This document shows positions 1-6,181 of a stretch of DNA of 11,281 nucleotides, piece by piece (within the stretch, counting starts at the first letter, position 1; every line of letters begins with the position of its first letter). The notes below the pieces were generated by a model, which saw only the letters and a list, made by a program, of their open reading frames with translations, ran no database searches and had not been told where the DNA came from. Source of the stretch: Candidatus Woesearchaeota archaeon (GTDB taxonomy: Archaea; Nanobdellota; Nanobdellia; Woesearchaeales; JAUUYB01); NCBI GenBank assembly GCA_030590605.1, contig JAUUYB010000024.1, positions 1 to 11,281 on the forward strand, given 5' to 3'. A program made the translations under genes and the position numbers.

Positions 1-1267
1 AGTAATCTGTCTCTCCGGTCACTTCGAGGGGGAGCATGGTGATGCCGACTGATTTTCCTTCGAGTGTCACAAGCAAAGGATCAGTTATCTTATCTTGGTA
101 TGCTTGTGGGTGGTTTTCCCTCAAGTATTCGCTGACAGTCATCCCAAGGGCAGCAGAGGATTCATCTGCAAAATATCTGTCAAGATCATCAAGCGTCCCC
201 ACATAGAGTGCGGCATGTGTCCAGAATCCGGGCATCCCGATATTGCTTACATACCAGTTCTTTCGCTGGAACATGATATCTCCTGGTTCAAGTACAGTTT
301 CTAGATCCTTGATTTGAGTAGTGGATATCAGATACTGGTTCCTCTCATATATCTTCGTGTCCCCTAGGAGATTTGCGATGTTTTTTTGGACTGGGAGCCA
401 GGAGTCCATAGTATTGTCCTCAAGAGAGTCTAAGATGGAGTCCATACTGATGGACACTGTAGAGTCGAAGTTTTCAAAAGTCTGGTCATATTCCGATGCC
501 GCTTGTTCCTTGAGGTATGAATCAGGGAGGGTTTCAAGGTATGCTCGTCCTAGGTTCATCCTAAGTGCAGTCTCAGCGCTTGCAGATTTTTCTTTTAGGT
601 TCTTGAATGTATCTTCTTGTTTGAAAGTAGGAAGTTTTTCATTCATGAGCAGTTCAGCATAGTCACTTGCCTGGTCAGATAACGTAGTGATGGTGTGGGT
701 CTTGGTTGCATAAGTGGTATATGCGATGAGGAATGCCTGATTTTTTAATTCTGGATCTGTCATCACATTTATCTGGTAGAAATATTTATATCTCTCGATG
801 AGGATATCCAGTATCAGGATATGTTCGATTATTTTTTCATATTTCTGTTTCAACACATCAGTCTCTTGAGGTGCCAGTTCTCCCATCTCTTTTTCCAGCA
901 ACGAAGAGGAATCTAGGTCTGCTACAGCAAGCCGAAGCGAAGCAAGGGTATCTATCAGGTATTCTGTGTCATCATCGATTATTTCTTCGAATCTGGTGCT
1001 GTTCTCCCAATTGTCTAATGGAAATAATGTCAGGAGCACCCAGAGAAGAGAGGGGAATATGATGCCGATCAATATTGAGAGAGCGATCCTCCGTTTCTTT
1101 TTTATCCGTCTGACCCGATTCCTGAAAGGCACAAAGAAAACGACCCAGGAAAGCAGATAGATGATGACTGCGATATGCCTGTGGTAAGGATAAAACACCC
1201 TGAATATGAGTATAGCAAAGCAGGTAAGGGTTATCAGGAATGATACAATGAATCCTACTTTCTTCAT
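1..1267 (-). CDS. Membrane-anchored YiiX-like (permuted NlpC/P60, papain-fold) protein, partial at the left edge
   Basis: An uninterrupted frame of 422 codons runs from ATG at 1267 to the window edge with no stop, so the C-terminus is missing. Three hydrophobic segments (about residues 4-24, 31-48, 61-83) come first. The strongly basic loop at 49-60 (RNRVRRIKKKRR) between the second and third should be cytoplasmic, which places the rest outside the membrane. Residues 84-310 are a mostly helical, charged spacer. At 328-354 comes LEPGDIMFQ, then GFWTHAALYVG, the signature of circularly permuted papain-like YiiX/NlpC-P60 hydrolases, in which His (H351) precedes Cys; the catalytic Cys would lie beyond the edge. 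The later stretch SVGITMLPLEV matches the next strand of that fold. The ATG overlaps the TGA of the ATP-grasp gene (ATGA), and I see no strong ribosome site, so translation is probably coupled. The fold is well supported; the substrate (peptide, lipid or amide) is unknown. Confidence 0.75.
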   Translation of the reverse strand, partial: MKKVGFIVSFLITLTCFAILIFRVFYPYHRHIAVIIYLLSWVVFFVPFRNRVRRIKKKRRIALSILIGIIFPSLLWVLLTLFPLDNWENSTRFEEIIDDDTEYLIDTLASLRLAVADLDSSSLLEKEMGELAPQETDVLKQKYEKIIEHILILDILIERYKYFYQINVMTDPELKNQAFLIAYTTYATKTHTITTLSDQASDYAELLMNEKLPTFKQEDTFKNLKEKSASAETALRMNLGRAYLETLPDSYLKEQAASEYDQTFENFDSTVSISMDSILDSLEDNTMDSWLPVQKNIANLLGDTKIYERNQYLISTTQIKDLETVLEPGDIMFQRKNWYVSNIGMPGFWTHAALYVGTLDDLDRYFADESSAALGMTVSEYLRENHPQAYQDKITDPLLVTLEGKSVGITMLPLEVTGETDY

Positions 1268-2577
1268 TTTTTAGGGTTCTCACTTGTTAGGAGGAATTTG
1301 TTGACTTTCCCATGTCTTAGGAACATCGCTACTGGATATAGGATTCCTAGGAAGACAAAAGGATCTTTGGCGTCAAGGATATCATCTTTGACAAATGCTC
1401 GTCTTTCGATGAATTCTTTGAAGATGTCCCTGTTTTTCTTGTTAACCTTACCCCAGCTCATGAAGAACTGTGTCATATTCGAAGCGAAGTCTTCCTTGAA
1501 TGACTTCTTCCAGTATTTTCTCAGTTTGTTGATCTCTTTTCGTTTGTCCTCATCTTTGACAAGCTCATCCATAAGCGCCATGACTGCTGTAGTTAAGTTC
1601 TCTGTCCTCATTGTCTTATCTATCTTGGTGACTGTCTCGCAGTCTCCGTCTTTAGCGATATTATAAGCGAGTAGAGGATAATTGACATTCGCTGATATGG
1701 ATTGGTTCAGTCCGCCCCAGAAACGAGGATTAGCTTCGATAAAATATGGCTTCTTGTCTTTTCCCATGCGAAAATCCAGTTCTATTACGCCGTGCCACTT
1801 GATTCCTCTGAGAAGTTTCTTTCCTTCTCTTTCTATTGACGATTCCTTGACTGTCTTCCTGTAGACTCCGGTCCCGCTCTTGTATGGATAGGATTTTATG
1901 TTCATATACGTCATCATTGCTTTGACAGTGCCTTTGTTCGCTATGGCTGTCAAGCAGTAATCTCTTCCCTCGATGCCTTCCTGGATGACTGGGTAGTCTT
2001 TTGGTGTGAGGTTGAATTCATCGATGATCTCTTTGTATTTGTATATGAGTTCATCTCTTTCGTCGATCTTCAGGATGCCTATTGATGCCGCAGATTCAGT
2101 CAATTTGACGAAAACAGGAAATCTGAGTGTGGGGACGAGGGGATACAATTCGAGCATATCCTTTATCTTGAATGTCCGAGGGTGTTTGATATTATGTTTT
2201 TTTAGGTGGTCTAGCACGCTTCCTTTGTTATGGACGCTCATTATTTTGTCATAGTCATCCACGCATAGTTTTGCATATCTGCCGAGTTTTTTCTTATGTT
2301 TAGATATGAGATAGGTCTCCTTGTGAATGGGAAGGATCACGACTTCTTCTCCATACTTCTTCTTGAGTTTTATGGATTGTTGGATAAGTTTCTCGATGAA
2401 CCCTTTCTCATCCTTTGCTGGATCAGGATAGACGAACCAGCGTTTGCTGTGTAATGAGAAGAAGGAGGTTGCACACGTGTCTGTATCTGCTGTCACGACC
2501 TTTACCCCGGCTTTCCCGAGTGCACGTGTCGCAATCAGCGCCTGCCAGCTGCGTGCGAAGGTGATTATACAGACCAT
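1264..2577 (-). CDS. ATP-grasp family carboxylate-amine ligase-like protein
   Basis: This 437-residue protein has the layout of a stand-alone ATP-grasp ligase. A Rossmann-like N-terminal domain opens with MVCIITFARSWQALIATRAL (1-20). The ATP-grasp core follows, with FPVFVKLTESAASIGI (153-168) holding the nucleotide-binding Lys, PVIQEGIEGRDYCLTA (196-211), and the metal-binding strand GVIELDF...YFIEANPRFWGG (264-289) with Glu281 and Asn283. The last 80 residues are basic and helical and include a hydrophobic stretch (FVFLGILYPVAMFL, 407-420) that could touch the membrane. It resembles the predicted carbamoyl-phosphate-synthase-like ATP-grasp proteins (COG3919 style), whose usual chemistry joins an acyl-phosphate to an amine; the substrates here are unknown. 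An AGGAGG ribosome site at 2585-2590 fixes the start. It ends in a 4-nt overlap with the membrane YiiX-like gene, so the two very likely act together. No lesion is visible. Confidence 0.85.
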   Translation of the reverse strand: MVCIITFARSWQALIATRALGKAGVKVVTADTDTCATSFFSLHSKRWFVYPDPAKDEKGFIEKLIQQSIKLKKKYGEEVVILPIHKETYLISKHKKKLGRYAKLCVDDYDKIMSVHNKGSVLDHLKKHNIKHPRTFKIKDMLELYPLVPTLRFPVFVKLTESAASIGILKIDERDELIYKYKEIIDEFNLTPKDYPVIQEGIEGRDYCLTAIANKGTVKAMMTYMNIKSYPYKSGTGVYRKTVKESSIEREGKKLLRGIKWHGVIELDFRMGKDKKPYFIEANPRFWGGLNQSISANVNYPLLAYNIAKDGDCETVTKIDKTMRTENLTTAVMALMDELVKDEDKRKEINKLRKYWKKSFKEDFASNMTQFFMSWGKVNKKNRDIFKEFIERRAFVKDDILDAKDPFVFLGILYPVAMFLRHGKVNKFLLTSENPKK

Positions 2578-2584
2578 GGGTTCT

Positions 2585-2590
2585 CCTCCT
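2585..2590 (-). promoter_or_regulatory. Shine-Dalgarno site of the ATP-grasp gene
   Basis: On the minus strand AGGAGG lies seven bases before the ATG at 2577. It is the strongest ribosome site in the window and settles the start. Confidence 0.8.
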
Positions 2591-2620
2591 GTAAAGTTTC
2601 CTTATAAAGTTTTGTTTTCA

Positions 2621-2633
2621 TTATTTTTATTTA
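2621..2633 (-). promoter_or_regulatory. Candidate TATA element for the ATP-grasp/YiiX-like unit
   Basis: Minus strand TAAATAAAAATAA would place transcription near 2602, giving a leader of about 25 nt that keeps the AGGAGG site. A second box, TTTATAA (2602-2608), looks more canonical but lies so close that its transcript would lack the ribosome site, so I prefer the upstream one. Confidence 0.35.
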
Positions 2634-2694
2634 GAATTCTCAACATTATCATATTTTCTCCTGGGATATGAGACTGATTTATTGAGACACAAGA

Positions 2695-2723
2695 TAACAA
2701 GAAAGCCTTGAAAGAGATAAGGC
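2695..2723 (-). terminator. Possible terminator downstream of PCNA
   Basis: Eight bases after the PCNA stop codon, the minus strand can form a 5-bp stem (GCCTT with AAGGC, loop of 9) followed by TTTCTTGTT. Archaeal termination depends mainly on T-rich tracts, so the hairpin may be incidental. The stem is short and the T-run is broken. Confidence 0.3.
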
Positions 2724-2731
2724 GAGGTTCT

Positions 2732-3478
2732 TTAATCGTTCTCGACCCTAGGCGCGAGTATGAATGCTAGCACGACCCTGTCTACGATCTTATATTCTAT
2801 CTTGAGTGGATAGTCTTTATTGAAGAAGAGTTCGACTGTGTCAGAGATCTTGCTTGCAGAGATGATCTTTTTCAGGTATTCTATTGAATACTTTGCTTTG
2901 ACCGGATCTGAGCCTTCCTTCTCCATCTTGGTGTGTTCGTCAGTAGGGATTTCGATTTTCGCTTTCGAGAGATCTCCTTCTGCTTGGACTATGAATTTCT
3001 TATCATCTGCGAGGAAGGTGACTGCTTCTGCGACGATATCGACATCTTCGATAGCGTTGTTCAGGATTGAAGAGTCTGTGGTGATCTTGACTCCAAATTT
3101 TAGGTCAGGGATTTTTTGGGGTTTCTCATCGATCTCGATAAGCGGTATCGAGAAGGTCCTTGTTGAGTTTCCTTTGATCTGGATCTTTAATTTGTTCTCT
3201 TCAGTCACTTCGATACTGAGCATGTCATTTGTCCCGACTCTTTTGAGGATCTGCTTGAGGTTGGAGAGGTTGATTGCGATCTCCATGTCTTTCTTGATGC
3301 TGTATTCAGTGAAGCTGCTGGAGAAAAGGTTGAACATGACCATAGCGACATTAGCTGGGTCCATTGCTACGAGTTCAAGGCCTTCTGAGGTTATCTTGAA
3401 TCGTGCCTCATTGACGAGGTCAGAGATGATTGTGATACTATCTTTCAGGTATTTCGGTTCTGCTAGTGTAAGTTTCAT
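2732..3478 (-). CDS. pcn: DNA polymerase sliding clamp PCNA
   Basis: At 248 residues this has the normal length of archaeal PCNA. It is the ring-shaped trimeric clamp that tethers replicative polymerases, FEN1, ligase and other PIP-box proteins to DNA. The N-terminal domain shows FKITSEGLELVAMDPANVAM (27-46), the hallmark clamp segment. The interdomain connecting loop lies at about 116-128 (DEKPQKIPDLKF). The second domain repeats the fold (KITTDSSILNNAIEDVDIVAEAVTF, from 131), and the C-terminus LAFILAPRVEND (237-248) matches the conserved end that helps form the partner-binding pocket. The start is supported by a GGGGGA ribosome site about seven bases upstream and by a TATA box (3516-3523), so it can be transcribed on its own although it follows the RNase J gene by only 50 bases. 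One copy is visible, consistent with a homotrimer. No unusual residues were noticed. Confidence 0.97.
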   Translation of the reverse strand: MKLTLAEPKYLKDSITIISDLVNEARFKITSEGLELVAMDPANVAMVMFNLFSSSFTEYSIKKDMEIAINLSNLKQILKRVGTNDMLSIEVTEENKLKIQIKGNSTRTFSIPLIEIDEKPQKIPDLKFGVKITTDSSILNNAIEDVDIVAEAVTFLADDKKFIVQAEGDLSKAKIEIPTDEHTKMEKEGSDPVKAKYSIEYLKKIISASKISDTVELFFNKDYPLKIEYKIVDRVVLAFILAPRVEND

Positions 3479-3515
3479 TATTGTATCCCCCTATGGTTCA
3501 GTTACTCTCTTATTC

Positions 3516-3523
3516 TTTATATA
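3516..3523 (-). promoter_or_regulatory. TATA box of the PCNA gene
   Basis: Minus strand TATATAAA, preceded by an A-rich stretch, lies just downstream of the RNase J stop codon. Initiation about 25 bases on, near 3495, would give a leader of about 17 nt that still contains the GGGGGA ribosome site. Confidence 0.65.
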
Positions 3524-3528
3524 TTTTC

Positions 3529-4857
3529 TCATTTTATTTTTGCTCGATCCCCGTCCTTTAATAAGAGGATGTTTTCGTCCTTGTATCCCATTTCTTTGGC
3601 AAGTGCATTCAATCCTCCTTTCATTGCCTCTTCGCCGTGTGCGGGGATCACGAATTCTGGTTTGAGCATATGGATCAAGTCTCTTAGATCCTCCTTTGCC
3701 GCATGCCCTGAGACATGGATATCCTTGAAGATCCGCACTCCCCTTTCTTTGAGGCGGGATTCGAGGATATCTCTGTTCTTCTTGTTCGTCTCTGTAGGTA
3801 TGACTGTGCATGAGAAGATTACATGGTCTCCCTGCATCAGCTGGAAGTCTAATTCATCGTTGATGAGCTTCGTCAGAGTGGCTTTTGGTTCTCCCTGATG
3901 GCCGGTCACGACGAAGAGGTATCGTCCGCGGTCTCGTTTGTCTATCCGGGAAAGCGCCCGCTTGATCTGCCGTTTGTATTTGTATATCTTTCCGTCTTTT
4001 GAAAAGTTCACGATTCCTATTGATTCTCCTGCACCTATATATTTTGAGAGTGATCTGCCGAGGAAGACGATCCTCCTTCCTAGTTTCTTTCCGAACTCGA
4101 CTATGCTCTTGATCCTCGCGAGATGTGAAGAGAAGGTGGTGACGACGATTGCCTGCCCTTTTGCGTCAGTCGCGAGCATGACGTCCTTCAGGAGTTCCCT
4201 GGCGACTGATTCAGAGGGCATCTTTTTCTCATGCAGGGCATAGGTGGAATCGACGATGAGTGCTTTGACGCCTTTTTTCCCTAGCTCAGCGAGACGTTTG
4301 AAGTTAGGTTTTTCCCCGACTACAGGATTGAGGTCGAACTTGAAGTCGTTTGCATAGACCACGGTCCCTTCAGGTGTATGGATCGCTACCATTACTGTCT
4401 GGGGGGTGGAGTGGGTGACATTTATGAATTCGAATGTTATATCTTTGGTGAGTTCGAACGAGGAATTAGGGGGGAGAGTTTTGATTGGGTTAGGGATTTT
4501 GATCTTCTCATCGTTTAGTATGGTGGTTAAGACTTCAGTGGTGTAAGGAGTCCCGAATATTGGCGCGTTGAATCGTTTCCCGAGGAAAGGGATAGCTCCT
4601 ACATGGTCGAGGTGTGCGTGGGTGGGTATGATCGCTTTGACGTCAGGGATCCAGTCTTTGATGAATGAGGTGTCTGGTATCGCTCCGACGCGGATGAGCT
4701 CTTCTGCGGATATATCTCTGATGTCCATATCTTCAGTGTGGTGGATATAGATATCAGGGTGGATGCCGCAATCGAGTATGACGACTTCATCTCCAATACG
4801 GATGGCAGTCATGTTCTTGCCGATCTCTTCGTATCCTCCGACGCTGCATATTTCCAT
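3529..4857 (-). CDS. rnj: Archaeal RNase J (beta-CASP metallo-beta-lactamase ribonuclease)
   Basis: This 442-residue protein is an aRNase J, a zinc-dependent 5'-to-3' exonuclease (with possible endonuclease activity) acting in RNA decay and processing. Visible motifs in order: the first strand MEICSVGGYEEIGKNMTAI; the metal-binding THAHLDHVGA (H80, H82, D84, H85); a further ligand His in NVTHS (H149); D171 in YANDFKFD; the beta-CASP insert with VVTTFSSHLARI (238-249) and FLGRSLSKY; HVSGHA (381-386); and PAHGE (405-409), whose His completes the site. The compact length matches archaeal rather than bacterial RNase J, which carries an extra C-terminal domain. There is no recognisable ribosome site before the ATG; with the TATA box at 4890-4898 the mRNA would start about 10 nt before it. 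The alternative, a CPSF-like aCPSF1, is excluded because no KH domains are present. Confidence 0.93.
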   Translation of the reverse strand: MEICSVGGYEEIGKNMTAIRIGDEVVILDCGIHPDIYIHHTEDMDIRDISAEELIRVGAIPDTSFIKDWIPDVKAIIPTHAHLDHVGAIPFLGKRFNAPIFGTPYTTEVLTTILNDEKIKIPNPIKTLPPNSSFELTKDITFEFINVTHSTPQTVMVAIHTPEGTVVYANDFKFDLNPVVGEKPNFKRLAELGKKGVKALIVDSTYALHEKKMPSESVARELLKDVMLATDAKGQAIVVTTFSSHLARIKSIVEFGKKLGRRIVFLGRSLSKYIGAGESIGIVNFSKDGKIYKYKRQIKRALSRIDKRDRGRYLFVVTGHQGEPKATLTKLINDELDFQLMQGDHVIFSCTVIPTETNKKNRDILESRLKERGVRIFKDIHVSGHAAKEDLRDLIHMLKPEFVIPAHGEEAMKGGLNALAKEMGYKDENILLLKDGDRAKIK

Positions 4858-4889
4858 GTTAAGAATCAGGGTTGGTCCTGTTTTTAAGG

Positions 4890-4898
4890 ATTTATATC
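4890..4898 (-). promoter_or_regulatory. TATA box of the RNase J gene
   Basis: Minus strand GATATAAAT, preceded by purines, overlaps the TAA stop of the 135-aa gene. Spacing predicts initiation near 4868, about 10 bases before the ATG, which fits the missing Shine-Dalgarno site. Confidence 0.6.
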
Positions 4899-5299
4899 TT
4901 CAGGCTCTCATCTCCGCTCACGACGCCGTATTTACGTGCGTAGAGTCGGAATTTCTCGCCTTCTTCTCGTATATAGATGATGATATCAAGTATTTGTTTC
5001 GTGACCTTCTTAGATTTAGGGTTCTTCTCGAATTCCTTCAGGAGAGTTCCTAATTTCGGAAGATTTCGCTTGCAATTCCTGACATTTACCAATTCTTTGT
5101 CAGATTTACTTTTCAGGATTACTGCATCTATCTCTTTGTAGTGTTTTCTGAGTTTCTTGTAGAGTTGTTTGATTTGAGGTATCTTATCCAGGCCTTCGTT
5201 GTAGATATTGATATACTCAACCAGTCCGAAGATCTCGTTCAGGAGATCTCCAAAACCCCATCTATAGATATTGCGCATGGTCTGCTTTTTCGAAGGCAT
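4892..5299 (-). CDS. Uncharacterised 135-aa helical protein
   Basis: I do not recognise this protein. It looks almost entirely helical and is basic (many Lys and Arg), with a hydrophobic patch YRWGFGDLLNEIFGLVEYI (12-30) that is probably an amphipathic helix rather than a membrane span. Charged segments follow at 39-70 and 80-125, and there is a single Cys (C76). No signal peptide, metal site or nucleotide motif is visible. The ATG at 5299 is chosen because a TATA box (5324-5331) would start transcription within a few bases of it; an internal ATG at 5278 is the alternative. It lies between the tRNA-Leu gene and RNase J, and its stop overlaps the RNase J TATA box. A role in RNA metabolism is suggested only by that position. 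It is probably real because it fills the gap in a consistent direction and has its own promoter signal. Confidence 0.7.
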   Translation of the reverse strand: MPSKKQTMRNIYRWGFGDLLNEIFGLVEYINIYNEGLDKIPQIKQLYKKLRKHYKEIDAVILKSKSDKELVNVRNCKRNLPKLGTLLKEFEKNPKSKKVTKQILDIIIYIREEGEKFRLYARKYGVVSGDESLKI

Positions 5300-5323
5300 A
5301 TCCTATGTTTATTACCCCCCCCG

Positions 5324-5331
5324 ATTTAAAT
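5324..5331 (-). promoter_or_regulatory. TATA-like box of the 135-aa gene, followed by a G8 tract
   Basis: Minus strand ATTTAAAT centres about 28 bases before the ATG, predicting a nearly leaderless transcript. A run of eight G residues (5315-5322 on the minus strand) sits between the box and the start. Confidence 0.45.
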
Positions 5332-5349
5332 GTTCCTATAAGGAGTTAC

Positions 5350-5355
5350 AAAAAA
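5350..5355 (-). terminator. T6 terminator of the tRNA-Leu gene
   Basis: Six T residues on the minus strand begin about nine bases after the tRNA discriminator base. Short T-runs are the usual archaeal termination signal for tRNA genes. Confidence 0.55.
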
Positions 5356-5409
5356 GGTGTTTATGCGGAGGAAGGGATTCGAACCCTCGTAGGCACTAAG
5401 CCAACAGAT

Positions 5410-5462
5410 GACTCACATGTTTCATCATAGAACTGAATTTTCAGCTCTCCGCACTCAAATGC
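5410..5462 (-). other. Canonical 53-nt tRNA intron at position 37/38
   Basis: The junctions form a textbook archaeal bulge-helix-bulge. The outer helix is the anticodon stem GCAGA/TCTGT. The 4-bp central helix pairs exon CTCA with intron TGAG. The two 3-nt bulges are AGG, cut AG/G, and TCA, cut TC/A. Inside the intron an 8-bp hairpin (AGAGCTGA with TCAGTTCT, loop AAAT) forms at 5429-5448. The splicing endonuclease should cut here without needing relaxed specificity. Confidence 0.9.
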
Positions 5463-5478
5463 CTTGAGTCTGCCCCGT

Positions 5479-5508
5479 TTGGTCTGGCTGTCGGTTTGAC
5501 ACTGCCAT
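5479..5508 (-). other. Inferred 30-nt non-canonical intron in the tRNA D-loop
   Basis: Without removing 30 nt here the D-stem and anticodon stem cannot be spaced normally. Removing it restores CCG/CGG and an 11-nt D-loop of ordinary archaeal tRNA-Leu pattern. CCAAA repeats at both ends, so the boundary can slide by up to five bases. The placement given yields the best bulge-helix-bulge: central helix GGCC/GACC with one C-A mismatch, bulges AAA and AAA, and an inner helix TGGC/GCCA topped by TGTC/GACA. This is a relaxed motif. Confidence 0.75.
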
Positions 5509-5555
5509 TTGGCCACTCCGGCACCTCCGCGTTGAGGATTCGGATTTCTTGAGAA

Positions 5556-5563
5556 GTATTTAA
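5556..5563 (-). promoter_or_regulatory. TATA box of the tRNA-Leu gene
   Basis: Minus strand TTAAATAC is centred about 29 bases before the first tRNA nucleotide, in the short gap after the 121-aa gene, so the tRNA probably has its own promoter with a very short 5' leader. Confidence 0.6.
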
Positions 5564-5567
5564 GGTT

Positions 5568-5933
5568 TTAGTCCAGTTTTTGTAGTTTATGTTCGATATG
5601 TTGGAGTTCATATTCAAGCTTGTCGAGGTCTGAGACAACATTCTTCGGTCGCCGGTAGCTCATAGATGGCAGTTGTTGGATCGGTTTGTCGATCTCTCTA
5701 AGATGGGTCTTTGGAAGTGTTCTTTCTAGTTTTTTGTTCAGGAAATCGAGTTCTTTGAGGATTACTCTTAGTTCATGCATACGCTTGACTTTTTCTTCGC
5801 GGATGAATCTGAATTTCTCATATCGTTTGAGTAGGACCAGGATCTTCTTGACGCCTCCAAGGATGTTTTTTCTTAGGACAGTCGGTCCTTGGACTGGAAC
5901 AAAGAATACTTGTTCATCCTCGGTCTTGACCAT
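5568..5933 (-). CDS. Uncharacterised 121-aa coiled-coil protein
   Basis: I do not recognise a named family. The protein begins with a short beta-like segment (EQVFFVPVQGPTV, 7-19), then a hydrophobic helix ILGGVKKILVLLKRYEKF (24-41), a basic heptad-rich helix (about 48-72), a linker with LPKTHLREIDKPIQQLP (73-89), and a final acidic coiled-coil helix (101-121). There is no signal peptide or catalytic motif. It starts four bases after the stop of the 77-aa gene, so the two are almost certainly co-transcribed and probably coupled; the ribosome site is weak (AGGACG inside the end of the upstream gene). Its heptads suggest assembly with the two upstream helical proteins, perhaps as a structural or scaffold complex. 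That is inference from operon order only. Confidence 0.8.
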   Translation of the reverse strand: MVKTEDEQVFFVPVQGPTVLRKNILGGVKKILVLLKRYEKFRFIREEKVKRMHELRVILKELDFLNKKLERTLPKTHLREIDKPIQQLPSMSYRRPKNVVSDLDKLEYELQHIEHKLQKLD

Positions 5934-5937
5934 ATTT

Positions 5938-6171
5938 TTACACGTCCTGAGGTTCGAAGAGGGTCCGATCGATGAATGCCATCTTCCTTTCTACTTCCTC
6001 TATCTCATTTCCCCATACGTCGAGTTCAGTGTCTTCGGCGTTCTTGAGTTCATTCAGCTTCTGAAGGACCCCTTTGGTCTCAAGTATCTTCTGCTTGATG
6101 AGCTCCATTATTTCGAGGATATCCTTGTAATCATCAACTTTCACATAGACGGGAACTTCCTTTTTTTCCAT
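5938..6171 (-). CDS. Small helical protein, 77 aa, paralogous to the domain in the upstream 195-aa protein
   Basis: This short protein is almost a single domain. It opens with VPVYVKVDDYKDILEIM (6-22), followed by two long amphipathic helices ending in DVWGNEIEEVERKMAFIDRTLFEP (51-74). Residues 7-74 align without gaps to residues 127-194 of the 195-aa protein just upstream, with about 21 identities by eye, including P, V-x-V-D-D, a central LNE, ED, a shared Trp (W53) and the closing F-E. From memory, proteins with a VKVDDYK...W...LFEP pattern recur in uncharacterised DPANN gene sets; I know of no assigned function. AGGTGA overlaps the upstream stop codon and sits six bases before the ATG, a clear ribosome site consistent with operon reading. 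Lack of a signal peptide points to the cytoplasm. Confidence 0.85.
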   Translation of the reverse strand: MEKKEVPVYVKVDDYKDILEIMELIKQKILETKGVLQKLNELKNAEDTELDVWGNEIEEVERKMAFIDRTLFEPQDV

Positions 6172-6181
6172 TGGGATTCAC

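Larger units (their letters stand above)
5364..5530 (-). tRNA. tRNA-Leu (anticodon CAA) with two introns
   Basis: The 167-nt gene folds into a class II tRNA of 84 nt after removal of 30-nt and 53-nt segments. The acceptor stem GCGGAGG pairs perfectly with CCTCCGC and is followed by discriminator A at 5364, as expected for leucine; no CCA is encoded. U8-G9 lead to a D-stem CCG/CGG, which closes only if the first intron is removed, leaving the loop GAGTGGCCAAA with G18-G19. The anticodon stem is GCAGA/TCTGT with loop CTCAAG plus A; anticodon CAA is at 5464-5466 and reads UUG. The long variable arm has a GGC/GCC stem, and the T-arm is GAGGG-TTCGAAT-CCCTT. The exons, in transcript order, are 5509-5530, 5463-5478 and 5364-5409. 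A TATA box upstream and a T6 run downstream complete the unit. Identity is firm; the exact ends of the D-loop intron are inferred. Confidence 0.92.

Noticed and set aside
972..1283. 103-codon minus-strand open frame
   Set aside because: It is another frame of the same strand as the membrane YiiX-like gene, whose frame continues unbroken to the edge and carries membrane segments and the WTHAALYVG motif.
2820..3665. 281-codon plus-strand open frame
   Set aside because: It lies opposite the clearly recognisable PCNA and RNase J genes and its translation has no protein-like motif, so it is an antisense shadow.
5456..5472. ACTCAA-GGCAT-TTGAGT hairpin as an independent regulatory stem
   Set aside because: It competes with the far better supported bulge-helix-bulge at the tRNA intron junction and is probably incidental or a transient fold.
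5441..5641. 66-codon minus-strand frame over the tRNA
   Set aside because: It is made of tRNA exon and intron sequence and overlaps the end of the 121-aa gene; the tRNA fold explains it.
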